A stretch of DNA of 32,225 nucleotides, taken from Candidatus Aminicenantes bacterium UBA4820 (GTDB lineage: Bacteria; Acidobacteriota; UBA4820). The position numbers and the translations under genes were made by a program. The notes under the pieces were generated by a model. It made no database searches and was not told the DNA's origin. It worked only from the letters and a program-made list of their open reading frames with translations. The stretch covers positions 1 through 32,225 of the forward strand of contig DHFQ01000141.1 in the NCBI GenBank assembly GCA_002402325.1. Reading direction: 5' to 3'. This document shows positions 23,652-31,993 of the stretch, piece after piece; position 1 is the first letter of the stretch; every line of letters starts with the position of its first letter.

Positions 23652-26570
23652 CTATTTCCCCCAGATTTTAAAAATCGTAAGGGCTACTGTTGTATCATTT
23701 TTTACAGTTGGTATGTCGCTTCTAACTGCCCATCCAACATCAAGAGACAGGACTGTGCCAGATGGACCTGAAATAGTTCCAGAGATTCCAATTCCTGTAT
23801 GATTCTGCCAATTCTCATCTTCTTTATTCTGTTTGATTTTGGCGTAATCGAGAGAGGCTGAAAATCTCACGATTTTTGCTATATCAAAAGCATAAAGAGT
23901 TCTTGCAACATATCCCTTATCAAACCTTATTCCGCTTCCAGTAAATCCTGAAAGAGATTTTGAACCCATATAGGTGAATTGATATTTACTGAACCTATCA
24001 AGGTCCTGCCCATCAAGGTAGGCAAGGGAGACTCCAATCTTTTGAAACTTAGGAAGGTAAAATGTCTTTCCAAATGAGACATCCCAGAGAAGATAATCCT
24101 TATCCCTGTCTATTTTATCTTCTGAGTAACCATAACCCCAATTCTCCCACGAACTCCTCTTATGACCCTCATATTGTCCCGCAAACTGCCATCCTTTTCT
24201 TGAGTATTCATAGGAAAGCCCATATCCCCAATCAAAATGACTTTTTGGTTTTATAAAGTTATCGCTTGTTTCATCTGTTGTTTTGAAATTGACATATTTT
24301 CCATCTACACTCAATTTCAAGTTAGAAAACTGAGTTACCCTATAAGCAATGCTTGTGTAGATATTTTGAGTCATCGTTTTAAGTTCCTCTTCTTCTTGTT
24401 CTATTCCATTTTGATAATATCTATCCTTAGATGAGAAAAGGAAGAATAACCCGCTTAATGAAAAATCAAACTTTGGAAAAATGTCGCTTTTTGAGATTGA
24501 AATAGAATCAACAGGACCTGCAACCAAAAGGTTAAGTTGTATTTTTTTCTTTTTGTAGTTATAATCGAAATAGTCAATTCCTGCAAAAGGCATCGGGTAA
24601 TCAAGGCTTTTATCGTAGTATGCACCACCAACCGCTGCAAGGTGTCCTGTTTTTTCTTCCATCTTTATTGCCCTTGTCCCATCTTTGTTTTTGTGAAGAT
24701 ATTTAAACCCTTTTTCAGTATCCTGAAGAATTGGTGAATCGCTTCTTAAGACATCTTCTAAAACAGAATCAAAATCATCCCTGTTGGCTTTAAAATTGGT
24801 AAAATAAACCTCCTTTTCTGCCGTTATTATCTGCCCAATGACGGTGAAAATCTGTTGTGCCTTTATCCCGCTTAAAAGTGTGAACTTTTTGCCATTTAAC
24901 TCAAAAGAGGAATACCTGTCATACTCCTCGTTTGAAACCTGCGGAGGCGTCATCTTCTTTTGAATTATTCTTATTTGTTTTTTCTCATAAGTTTCCTTAT
25001 CAATCCAGACTCTTCCAGAGACATCCTGAATATTTTGGCCCGGCGAAGGGAAAAATTCGATGACATAGCACTTTCTTCCCTGAAACTCCTCCTCCTTTAG
25101 AAGCCTGTATGTGTATGCACGAGTCAAACTAAGAACAAGTGGAAGGGTGTTGATTTTTTCAGGCTCAATTATTGGAAGTTCAGGAATTTTCTTCCCCTGC
25201 CAGACAACCCCATTTAATAGAACCTCCTTTTGAACCCACCTTGCCCCACTTTTCTGGTCAAAGAGAAATTGGTTTATAAAGGTTACATCAACACTTGTTG
25301 TTGAACCCGGGATTTTAAAATGGTAGTTTACCTCAGCATCTGCGGTGTAATTTTTTAAAAGAAGTGATTGAGCTTGCTCCACTGCCTGATGCCTTGCTAT
25401 GATATATTCGACAGGAATTTTATATTCTCCGGAAACTGTTATCTTTTCTCCGCTACCAACAGTCCCGGTTTTTAGCCTTTCAAATAAAATTAGTTGTGGC
25501 TTTCCATCCCATAGAACCTGAATATCTGCAATCCCCTTCTTCTGATCCGCCACAAGACCTAAATTTCTTTTTTCACCATCTGGCATTGGGTAACTTACAG
25601 GATTTGTTATGTCCGCGGTGGCAAAGTGAATGGTTATATTTCCGGGTGAACTTTTTACAACTGTAGGGGCAAGATACAACCCCTGAACCATTTGCTCTGG
25701 ATCAAGAAAAGGAAGAAGAACTATGTCGCTTCTTATCTTATCTCCCTCTTTCACCTGAACACCATAAACATCATAACCCGACATCATATTTTCTGGTATT
25801 GCTTTCCTTAAATAAATTAGGTCTTTTAAACCATTTTCAAGGTCTTCAATTTCTATGTCAACCTCTTTTGCTCCCTTTGATAGAGAAAGCATCGTATTTG
25901 TTTCAGCGCCGAGCGAACTTCTGACCTTTTTTAAATGCAATCTCAAAGGGGCGGCAAGGTGGTTTTTTTCAACAAAATCTTTTACAAATGAGGATGTTTC
26001 ACCGGAATTGTCTACATCGTTAGTTGAATAACCGTCAATGTAGGCAACAAACTCTCTCTCATAAAGTGGCTTCAGGATGTTCATCGTCTCATCGTCGATT
26101 GACCCAATGTAAATCTTTGAAAGGGATTCGCCCCTTAAAGCAAGTGAAACTCTTTTTAAAATATATGCAAGTTTGTCGGGATTGTTTATAATTTCCTCAT
26201 TAAAAGAATCCTTTGTAAAAAGAAGTTCAAAGGAGAAAATTTCATCTTTGAACTGTTCTGACAATTCTGTGAGTTTTAAAAGCGTTTTCTCTTCTTCAAG
26301 TTTTGGAATTGGAACAACAATGTTAACAAGGAGATTCCTCTCTTTAGCCCTTGAAACAATTTGAGACAAAGTGGTAAGGTCTCTTTCTTCCCATCCATCG
26401 TTTAAAGAAAGAGTTAAAAATAGCGGTGCTGAAGTTTGTGGAGAAATCAGATCAAGAACTTGATTTAGACTTTGAAAATTATCCTCATTAACCCTCACTC
26501 CAAATTTCATCTCCTGACAAAAGAGGTTAAAAGAAAAGACAAGTGCAAAAAAGATTATAATTTTTTTCAT
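23652..26570 (-). CDS. Large secreted protein: TIM-barrel-like N-terminus, LolA/RseB-like middle, probable beta-barrel C-terminus
   Basis: The protein has 972 residues with a signal peptide (1-19). Residues 20 to about 270 have an alternating strand/helix pattern like a glycoside-hydrolase-type TIM barrel (LFLTLSLNDGW, LLVNIVVPIPK, IYIGSID, AYIDGYS), but I cannot name catalytic residues. The middle (roughly 385-630) has features of outer-membrane lipoprotein-sorting or RseB-like folds: EVNYHFKIPGST, the sequence around GRKCYVIEFFPSPGQ, and GRVWIDKETYEKKQIRI. From about 700 the sequence alternates aromatic and polar residues in repeated strands, as in outer-membrane beta-barrels, ending at ALTIFKIWGK. 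It starts one base after holB. Function is unknown. Confidence 0.65.
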   Translation of the reverse strand: MKKIIIFFALVFSFNLFCQEMKFGVRVNEDNFQSLNQVLDLISPQTSAPLFLTLSLNDGWEERDLTTLSQIVSRAKERNLLVNIVVPIPKLEEEKTLLKLTELSEQFKDEIFSFELLFTKDSFNEEIINNPDKLAYILKRVSLALRGESLSKIYIGSIDDETMNILKPLYEREFVAYIDGYSTNDVDNSGETSSFVKDFVEKNHLAAPLRLHLKKVRSSLGAETNTMLSLSKGAKEVDIEIEDLENGLKDLIYLRKAIPENMMSGYDVYGVQVKEGDKIRSDIVLLPFLDPEQMVQGLYLAPTVVKSSPGNITIHFATADITNPVSYPMPDGEKRNLGLVADQKKGIADIQVLWDGKPQLILFERLKTGTVGSGEKITVSGEYKIPVEYIIARHQAVEQAQSLLLKNYTADAEVNYHFKIPGSTTSVDVTFINQFLFDQKSGARWVQKEVLLNGVVWQGKKIPELPIIEPEKINTLPLVLSLTRAYTYRLLKEEEFQGRKCYVIEFFPSPGQNIQDVSGRVWIDKETYEKKQIRIIQKKMTPPQVSNEEYDRYSSFELNGKKFTLLSGIKAQQIFTVIGQIITAEKEVYFTNFKANRDDFDSVLEDVLRSDSPILQDTEKGFKYLHKNKDGTRAIKMEEKTGHLAAVGGAYYDKSLDYPMPFAGIDYFDYNYKKKKIQLNLLVAGPVDSISISKSDIFPKFDFSLSGLFFLFSSKDRYYQNGIEQEEEELKTMTQNIYTSIAYRVTQFSNLKLSVDGKYVNFKTTDETSDNFIKPKSHFDWGYGLSYEYSRKGWQFAGQYEGHKRSSWENWGYGYSEDKIDRDKDYLLWDVSFGKTFYLPKFQKIGVSLAYLDGQDLDRFSKYQFTYMGSKSLSGFTGSGIRFDKGYVARTLYAFDIAKIVRFSASLDYAKIKQNKEDENWQNHTGIGISGTISGPSGTVLSLDVGWAVRSDIPTVKNDTTVALTIFKIWGK

Positions 26571-26571
26571 T

Positions 26572-27549
26572 TCACTCTCCCAAAAATATATAGTTGTAAA
26601 TTAAAGAGGCGTTGACATTTCTAACGATCATCTCCATTGATTTTATAGTTCTTTCATATTTTCTTAAAAGAGACCTTTCTTCAGATTCGGTTAAATTCCT
26701 GCTCCTTATTGCATCCTTTATTAAAAATAGAGTTTCATCAAGGACAAGGATTTGATCGTAACTCATTAAAATTTCTATGTTTGCTACATTTTCGTCAAAA
26801 TATTTTATTTCTCTTCCGCTCTGGAGCAAATTTTCAATTGCGATCTTTAATTTTATGTAATCTTTCCATTTATCTGAAATTAAAACTCCAGCCCTTCCTC
26901 TTGATGCTGAAACTGCTGTTGAAAGATCGCCCTTTAGTCCAATTCTTTTTGCAACTTCAAACATCTCATTTTGAGAAATTTCTTTCAATTTTATCTCGGG
27001 ACATCTTGACCTCACAGTTGGCAGAAGTTTTGAGGTCTCTTTTGCAATTAAAATTATTTGAATATAAGAGGGAGGCTCCTCAAGAAGTTTCAAAAGTGCA
27101 TTTTGAGAACTTACATTCAAGGAATCTGAAGGTTCAACTATGAAGATGAGTTTTTTGCCTTCGTAAGGGGGGAGTTCCGATGCTCTTATTATTTCCTCTC
27201 TCACCTGATCAATTGTTATTTGAGTTTTTATTTTCCCCGAATCATCCTCAAGAAGAGAGATATATCTTAAATCGGGAAAAATCCCCTTTTTTATTTTCCT
27301 ACAATTTAAACACTCTCCGCAGGCAAAGGGATTACCTTTTTCACATTGAAGAGCGGAAGAGATAATATATGCAAGAGATGTTTTACCAACGGATGGAGGC
27401 CCTGAAATTATCATGGTTTGACTCAAAGATGATGATAAAAGTGAACTTTCAATTTGCTTTAAAACTTCCTGATTACCAAAAAAATCATCCCTCTTTATTG
27501 GATAGGGAATCTCACTAACTTCAATTTCTTCAAATACTTTTTTGCTCAT
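26572..27549 (-). CDS. holB: HolB, DNA polymerase III delta-prime subunit
   Basis: This 325-residue AAA+ protein has Walker A GPPSVGKT at 50-57, a four-cysteine zinc module (C69, C77, C80, C83), ALLKLLEEPP near 151-160, and the SRC motif at 181-183. Walker B is altered (LIFIVEPSD), as is common for delta-prime. It lacks the long C-terminal region of DnaX. Delta-prime is the stator of the clamp loader and supplies the SRC arginine finger to a neighbouring subunit. The start overlaps the end of mrp by four bases. Confidence 0.88.
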   Translation of the reverse strand: MSKKVFEEIEVSEIPYPIKRDDFFGNQEVLKQIESSLLSSSLSQTMIISGPPSVGKTSLAYIISSALQCEKGNPFACGECLNCRKIKKGIFPDLRYISLLEDDSGKIKTQITIDQVREEIIRASELPPYEGKKLIFIVEPSDSLNVSSQNALLKLLEEPPSYIQIILIAKETSKLLPTVRSRCPEIKLKEISQNEMFEVAKRIGLKGDLSTAVSASRGRAGVLISDKWKDYIKLKIAIENLLQSGREIKYFDENVANIEILMSYDQILVLDETLFLIKDAIRSRNLTESEERSLLRKYERTIKSMEMIVRNVNASLIYNYIFLGE

Positions 27550-28604
27550 TTTTCTTTAATGTTTAATTTACTGATTTCTTGAGCAAGTGCTTCCGCCGCT
27601 TTAATAAAAGATTTTGCAGTTTCAGACGAAGGATGGAGATTTACAATCGGAACTCCCTTTTCTCCACTTTCCGCAATTTTTGGCTCAATCGGGATTTTGG
27701 AAAGACAGGGGATTTTAAGATTTTCTGCCTCTTTTTCAGCAAGACCGCTTTCAAAAATGTCTGTTTTTTCATTACAATGCGGGCAGATAAAATAGGACAT
27801 ATTCTCAACTATTCCGAGTATTGGCACATTCATCTTCTGAAACATTACAAGTCCTCTTTTTGCAGTTGCTAAGGCAACATCATTGGGAGTTGAAACTATG
27901 ACCGCTCCTGTAACGGGAACCCTCTGACAGATTGTAAGTTGTGCATCACCGGTTCCCGGAGGAAGATCAACGATTAAATAATCAAGCGGTGGCCATTCAA
28001 CCTCTGAAAGAAGTTGCTCTATCGCTTTTGAAACAAGAGGTCCTCGCCAGATTATTGGCGTCTCCTCCTCAATCAAAAATCCCATTGAAATATAAAAAAT
28101 GTTGTTTGATTTAAGTGGTAAAATTTTTTCCCCAACGATTATTGGCTTTGTTGAACTCTTTAACATCATACTCACCGATGGCCCATAAATATCTGCATCA
28201 AGTAACCCAACTCTGGCTCCTAAAACTGCAAGTGCTGATGAGAGATTGACTGCAACGGTCGATTTTCCAACTCCACCCTTTCCAGAACCAACGGCGACGA
28301 TATTTTTTACATCCGGTAAAACCTCAAGAAATCCTGCCTGCCTTTCAGCACTTTTAACTTGCGAAGTTATCTTGACATTAACCTCTTCAATTTCAGGAAA
28401 TTTCTCCTTTATCAACACTTCTGCCTGCCTTTTAAATTCAGCCTTCAAAGGGCAGGCGGGAGTTGTAAGATTTATTTCAAAGCTGATTTTCTTATCCTCA
28501 ATCTTGAGGTTTCTTACAAAGCCAAGTGAAACAATATCCTTTTTAAGATCAGGGTCAACAATCTGTCTTAGAACCTCAAAAACATCTTTTTCTTCTATTT
28601 TCAT
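27546..28604 (-). CDS. mrp: Mrp/ApbC-type iron-sulfur cluster carrier ATPase
   Basis: The 352-residue protein has an N-terminal MIP18/DUF59 domain (about 2-82) containing the conserved TTPACPL segment. A P-loop NTPase follows with the deviant Walker A GSGKGGVGKST at 106-116, DADIYGPS at 136-143, and VDLPPGTGD at 212-220. C274 and C277 in FICPHC are the cluster-binding pair at the dimer interface. Mrp proteins bind and transfer 4Fe-4S clusters. The gene starts nine bases after rpiB and overlaps holB. Confidence 0.95.
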   Translation of the reverse strand: MKIEEKDVFEVLRQIVDPDLKKDIVSLGFVRNLKIEDKKISFEINLTTPACPLKAEFKRQAEVLIKEKFPEIEEVNVKITSQVKSAERQAGFLEVLPDVKNIVAVGSGKGGVGKSTVAVNLSSALAVLGARVGLLDADIYGPSVSMMLKSSTKPIIVGEKILPLKSNNIFYISMGFLIEEETPIIWRGPLVSKAIEQLLSEVEWPPLDYLIVDLPPGTGDAQLTICQRVPVTGAVIVSTPNDVALATAKRGLVMFQKMNVPILGIVENMSYFICPHCNEKTDIFESGLAEKEAENLKIPCLSKIPIEPKIAESGEKGVPIVNLHPSSETAKSFIKAAEALAQEISKLNIKEK

Positions 28605-28613
28605 ACATTCTCC

Positions 28614-29045
28614 TTATAGTTCATCAATTTTTTCAATCCTTCTTTTGTGTCGACCTCCTTCAAAAGGGGTCTTTAACCATATCTCAACAATTTTTTCTGC
28701 AACTCCCTTCCCAATAATCCTTCCGGGGAGACAGAGGACATTGCAATCATTGTGCAGCCTTGAATACTCAGCGGTATATAAATCCTGACACAAAACAGCC
28801 CTTATTCCTCTAAATCTATTTGCAGAGATGCTCATCCCAACACCGCTTCCACAAAATAGAATCCCTCTTTCAAAATTGCCTGAAAGAATCTCTTTGCAAA
28901 CTTTTTTTGCGAAATCGGGATAATCAACCGAATTTTCACTATCAGTTCCAAAATCTTCAACTGGGTATCCCTTTTCAATTAAATATTTCTTTATCTGTTC
29001 TTTAAGTTGAAAACCTGCGTGGTCTGATGCAATTGCAATTTTCAT
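28614..29045 (-). CDS. rpiB: RpiB, ribose 5-phosphate isomerase B
   Basis: The 143-residue protein has IASDHAGFQLK with D8 and H9, DYPDFA, FCGSGVGMSISANR with the catalytic C65, and LHNDCNVLCLPGR with H98. It interconverts ribose 5-phosphate and ribulose 5-phosphate. Related galactose-6-phosphate or allose-6-phosphate isomerases share the fold, but the context gives no sugar operon, so the ribose enzyme is preferred. AAGGAG precedes the ATG. It is the first gene of the twelve-gene run. A terminator for an upstream minus-strand transcript ends about 36 bases before it. Confidence 0.93.
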   Translation of the reverse strand: MKIAIASDHAGFQLKEQIKKYLIEKGYPVEDFGTDSENSVDYPDFAKKVCKEILSGNFERGILFCGSGVGMSISANRFRGIRAVLCQDLYTAEYSRLHNDCNVLCLPGRIIGKGVAEKIVEIWLKTPFEGGRHKRRIEKIDEL

Positions 29046-29080
29046 AAAAAATCTCCTTTACAGATTAGTTATTTTACCAC

Positions 29081-29113
29081 AAAGAAAAACCCGCCTCTGG
29101 GTGGGAGGCGGGT
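29081..29113 (-). terminator. Rho-independent terminator of minus-strand small RNA candidate A
   Basis: Positions 29089-29097 and 29105-29113 form a perfect nine-base-pair GC-rich stem with a seven-base loop. On the minus strand it is followed by TTTTCTTT. No T-run follows on the plus strand, so it acts on minus-strand transcripts. Since no coding gene ends here on that strand, it must serve a short transcript starting further right. Confidence 0.85.
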
Positions 29114-29173
29114 ATGAAAAGAGGGAGGGCTAATAGAGGGGTCTTTTTTAACCATCTCCAAATTAGAGTGGTC
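29081..29173 (-). ncRNA. Candidate small RNA A (5' hairpin, C-rich middle, terminator)
   Basis: Predicted from a promoter-like block ending at 29174 and the terminator at 29081-29113. The RNA would be about 93 nt. Bases 29173-29150 fold into a hairpin beginning at the first base: GACCA pairs with UGGUU and CUCU with GGAG, with one bulged A and a five-base loop. The unpaired middle contains GACCCCUCU and GCCCUCCCUC (about 29141-29121), complementary to Shine-Dalgarno sequences. A similar layout exists at 31994-32078 on the other strand, with 13 identical bases spanning the start. No convincing small ORF is seen. Its length and boundaries are predictions. Confidence 0.55.
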
Positions 29174-29200
29174 AATTTTATATAAGCAAAAGTTATGCCA
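29174..29200 (-). promoter_or_regulatory. Sigma-54-like promoter for small RNA A
   Basis: On the minus strand TGGCATAACTTTTGCT (29200-29185) matches the sigma-54 consensus at GG and GC with the exact spacing (GG at 29199-29198, GC at 29187-29186). The start would fall at about 29174-29173. A TATATA at 29184-29179 could also be a sigma-70 -10 box with the same start, but no TTGACA-like -35 box is present. Sigma-54 is therefore the better fit here. Confidence 0.5.
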
Positions 29201-29235
29201 GCCATTTTCCCCCATTTTAACTCAAAATTTAGGCT

Positions 29236-29271
29236 TTTTTGGCACAAATTGAGACTTTTGTGTGTCAAAAA
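29236..29271. promoter_or_regulatory. 36-bp inverted repeat upstream of small RNA A, possible activator site
   Basis: TTTTTGGCACA at 29236-29246 and TGTGTCAAAAA at 29261-29271 are inverted copies matching at 10 of 11 positions, separated by 14 bases. The centre is about 80 bases upstream of the predicted start of RNA A, a usual distance for a sigma-54 enhancer-binding activator. A related half-site, TGTGTCATAAA, lies at 31874-31884 upstream of RNA B. The cognate regulator is not in the window. Confidence 0.45.
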
Positions 29272-29352
29272 GGCAACATCTGATATGGTTAAAAGTAGAA
29301 CTACCTCTTTTAATTTATCGCAATTAAATGTAAAATTTGGTTGGAGGTGAAG

Positions 29353-31860
29353 ATGAAGAGATTTGCAATTTTTATTTTAATTCTGACTTTTTCTCTAACT
29401 CTGTTTTCTTCTGAATTCAGGTGGACGCACAACTATCAGGGAGGGGCATCGGGTGAGCTTGTTGCCCTTTCAAATAAGATGTGTGGAAAAGTTCCATCTT
29501 TAAAGGTTGAAACTGAAGGGATTACAATTCAAAGGCCCTGCTTTATTTTAAAAAGTGGAAAAGGTTCTTTATATTTTGAGCAGGATTTTAATGGATTTTA
29601 CTACGATGGAATGGCAACTTTTTCCTTTTCCGTTGATAATACGGTTGAATCTTCTCGTCTTGAAAAGGCAATTTCGAAAAATCGGATAGAAAATGAAGTG
29701 ATAAAGGGGTTTTATGTTTTGCCTTTTGGTGAGTGTCCTGATTTGCCAAAGTTAAAAGAGAGTTCTAACAATGTTGTTCAATATGACAAAATGGCTGGGT
29801 TAAAAAGCGGGTTGAGAAAAGATTGTATAAGGAATCTCAATTATCTTTTAAATCCCCAGATGATGGGAAGGGATGACCTCATTATTTTATTTGAATTTAA
29901 GGATGAAATATGGGCTTATCAACTCAATTCTCTTCAGGAAAACGAGGTTCAACTTTTGAGATTATCCCATCCTCCCTATAGCGATTTTGATATGTGGGAT
30001 CCAATAGTCTCTATGCACATCACAAAAGAGGGGAAACTAACCCCCTACATAAACGAGGAAGATTATCTTAAAAAAATTTCATCAGATGTTAATAAATATG
30101 AAATAAATTTTGACCTTGATAGAAGTGGAAAATTGAATAAAGGAGAGGTAAAGGTAATTCTTTCTATTGAAAAACCGCAGAGATCACTCCTGTTTGACCT
30201 ATATCCTGCAATACAGGTTAATAGTGTCAAATCTGATAATCAGAATTTAGGCTTTATAAAGGAAGATTTTTCAAAGACTTATAGTTACTACGACACTTCA
30301 CTTTTGATTGATTTTGGTGAGCAAAAAAAGGGTGAAATAACTCTTACTTTTGATATCTCTTCTGACCTCTTTGATAAGGCGGAGGGTTACATTTATCTTG
30401 TTGAAGAGGATTTGTGGTTTCCGCTTTTAAAGGACACCGATGGATTTTTGTTCTCTTTTAAAGCAACGGTGCCTCAGGATATGGAGGTTTTATCAGTTGG
30501 CGATTTAAAGGAAAAAAGTTCAGGTAGTGATGGAAAAGCAACTTACTTGTGGACAATGGATAAAAAGATTTCAAATGCTTCCTTTACGATAGGAAATTTT
30601 ATCCATAAAAGGGTTGATCTTGATAACTCTTCCTATCTTGATGTCGCCCTTCCAAAAGATTTAAGGACAAACATTTTAAGTCAGGCTCAAGAGTACACTT
30701 TAAATGAACTTAAAAATGTTTTTAATCTTTATACGAAAGTGTTTGGTGAACTTCCCTACAAAAATCTTAAAGTTATAATCACGCCCTACTCCTATGGAAG
30801 GTCTTTCAAATGGAGAGGCTTTTCAACCGAAAAGATGAGATTGTCGGGGAAAGGCGATGGGCAAAATGATATGCCCGTGGCAGGGTCACGCCATCTTAAT
30901 CCTGCACAGAGGCGATTACCTGAAACCTTGAAACTTTCAAGTTATGGAAGGGGTTTTCCCACACTCATTGTTCTCACAGAAGATGCGCTGTATAGAAGTG
31001 GAGAATCAGTTCCTGAAAAACTTTTGGCACATCAGGTGGCATTAAATTGGTGGGATTGCCTTGTTTCACCACTTTCTGAAAGAGATGTATGGCTTTCTGA
31101 GGGGCTTTCAGAATTTTGCGCCCTTTTCTACCTTCAGGGAAGATTTGGAGAAGAAACGGCAAAAATATTCAGAGAAAATATGCTTACAGGAGGGTCCCTT
31201 GCAAAAAGAGGAAACTTAAATTCTACAATAGATGTTGATGAATACCCGAGTGATCAATTCTTTTCAAGAGTTGAGACATTTACTTCAACAGGAGAAAGTG
31301 CGATTCCATTTGACGATGGACCAATAGCACTTGGAACAAGGATTTATTCTACACTTGCCTCCCAACCATACAAGAGTTATGAAAGCATAATTTATACAAA
31401 AGGTGCCTTTGTCTTTCAGATGCTTTACCAACTTTCATTTTTTACAAAAGAAAAGGATGCAGGATTTCTTAATGGGCTAAAAAGCATCTGCACAAAATAT
31501 TCGGGGAAGAAAATTTCTACAGAAACATTTTTTAAAGAGATGCAAAATTCAATGAAAATACCACTCAATGATTTTTATAAAGGATGGTATGAGATAAACG
31601 GTGTTCCAAAAGTGGACATAAAAACCTCAGTTACCCAGAAAGAGGGGGGATACATATTATCTGCCGAAGGAAAATGTGATGCCCCATTGTTTTTTGGTGT
31701 ACCCATTCGCGCTAAATTTGCGGGGAAAAAATATTCCGATTTCCTTCTACTTTTCCAGAACAAATCTGCAAAAAATGAATGGAAAATTGCAGAAAAACCA
31801 AAAGGGGTTGATATTGATCCCCAAAAGGCTGTATTTTGTAAGTACGGAAAATTAAAGTAG
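29353..31860 (+). CDS. Secreted M1 (gluzincin) peptidase-like protein lacking the HExxH zinc motif
   Basis: The ATG at 29353 is preceded by GGAGGTG; the upstream TTG at 29341 would include this site. The protein has 835 residues with a signal peptide (about 1-20). The N-terminal half is beta-rich, and the region from about 340 resembles the M1 aminopeptidase fold: LWFPLLKD, then a helical catalytic-type domain. Where M1 enzymes have HExxHxWW, this one reads LLAHQVALNWW (H560, then Q561, with L564 for the second histidine). The third-ligand position is kept in VWLSEGLSEF (E583). The GxMEN exopeptidase motif is not recognisable. It is thus probably an inactive relative that binds peptides or proteins. 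It stands alone on the plus strand between the two small RNA candidates. Confidence 0.75.
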   Translation: MKRFAIFILILTFSLTLFSSEFRWTHNYQGGASGELVALSNKMCGKVPSLKVETEGITIQRPCFILKSGKGSLYFEQDFNGFYYDGMATFSFSVDNTVESSRLEKAISKNRIENEVIKGFYVLPFGECPDLPKLKESSNNVVQYDKMAGLKSGLRKDCIRNLNYLLNPQMMGRDDLIILFEFKDEIWAYQLNSLQENEVQLLRLSHPPYSDFDMWDPIVSMHITKEGKLTPYINEEDYLKKISSDVNKYEINFDLDRSGKLNKGEVKVILSIEKPQRSLLFDLYPAIQVNSVKSDNQNLGFIKEDFSKTYSYYDTSLLIDFGEQKKGEITLTFDISSDLFDKAEGYIYLVEEDLWFPLLKDTDGFLFSFKATVPQDMEVLSVGDLKEKSSGSDGKATYLWTMDKKISNASFTIGNFIHKRVDLDNSSYLDVALPKDLRTNILSQAQEYTLNELKNVFNLYTKVFGELPYKNLKVIITPYSYGRSFKWRGFSTEKMRLSGKGDGQNDMPVAGSRHLNPAQRRLPETLKLSSYGRGFPTLIVLTEDALYRSGESVPEKLLAHQVALNWWDCLVSPLSERDVWLSEGLSEFCALFYLQGRFGEETAKIFRENMLTGGSLAKRGNLNSTIDVDEYPSDQFFSRVETFTSTGESAIPFDDGPIALGTRIYSTLASQPYKSYESIIYTKGAFVFQMLYQLSFFTKEKDAGFLNGLKSICTKYSGKKISTETFFKEMQNSMKIPLNDFYKGWYEINGVPKVDIKTSVTQKEGGYILSAEGKCDAPLFFGVPIRAKFAGKKYSDFLLLFQNKSAKNEWKIAEKPKGVDIDPQKAVFCKYGKLK

Positions 31861-31873
31861 AAAGGTGAAAATG

Positions 31874-31906
31874 TGTGTCATAAATGGCATATTTGTGGGG
31901 CAAACA
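31874..31906 (+). promoter_or_regulatory. Half-sites related to the upstream dyad of RNA A
   Basis: TGTGTCATAAA at 31874-31884 matches the right arm of the 29236-29271 dyad at 10 of 11 positions. A weaker match, TGGGGCAAACA, follows at 31896-31906 in the same orientation, 22 bases on. They lie about 90-120 bases upstream of the predicted start of RNA B. The arrangement is direct rather than inverted, so a common regulator is only a suggestion. Confidence 0.25.
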
Positions 31907-31958
31907 TGCCTCTCTTTGAGCGGTTTGCTAAGCGGTAAGGAGCGGAAAATAAAAGAGT

Positions 31959-31993
31959 TTGACATCTGGCACAAATTTTGATATATTAAAATT
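31959..31993 (+). promoter_or_regulatory. Promoter of small RNA B
   Basis: TTGACA at 31959-31964, a 17-base spacer and TATATT at 31982-31987 form a strong sigma-70-type promoter with a start near 31994. Overlapping it, TGGCACAAATTTTGAT (31967-31982) aligns without gaps to the sigma-54-like element of RNA A, but the essential GC at -12 is GA here. The 34-base block beginning CTGGCA is shared with RNA A at 27 positions. Which sigma factor is used cannot be settled by reading. Confidence 0.6.

Noticed and set aside
29081..29113. Terminator read as an attenuator or riboswitch of rpiB
   Set aside because: No alternative antiterminator pairing is evident, and the same promoter-hairpin-terminator layout recurs at 31994-32078 in front of a tRNA, which favours independent small RNAs.
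29240..29255. Second sigma-54 promoter on the plus strand (TGGCACAAATT)
   Set aside because: No TTGC follows at the required spacing; the bases are better explained as one arm of the upstream dyad.
29074..29268. 64-residue minus-strand frame covering small RNA A
   Set aside because: It lacks a ribosome binding site and runs through the terminator; composition looks non-coding.
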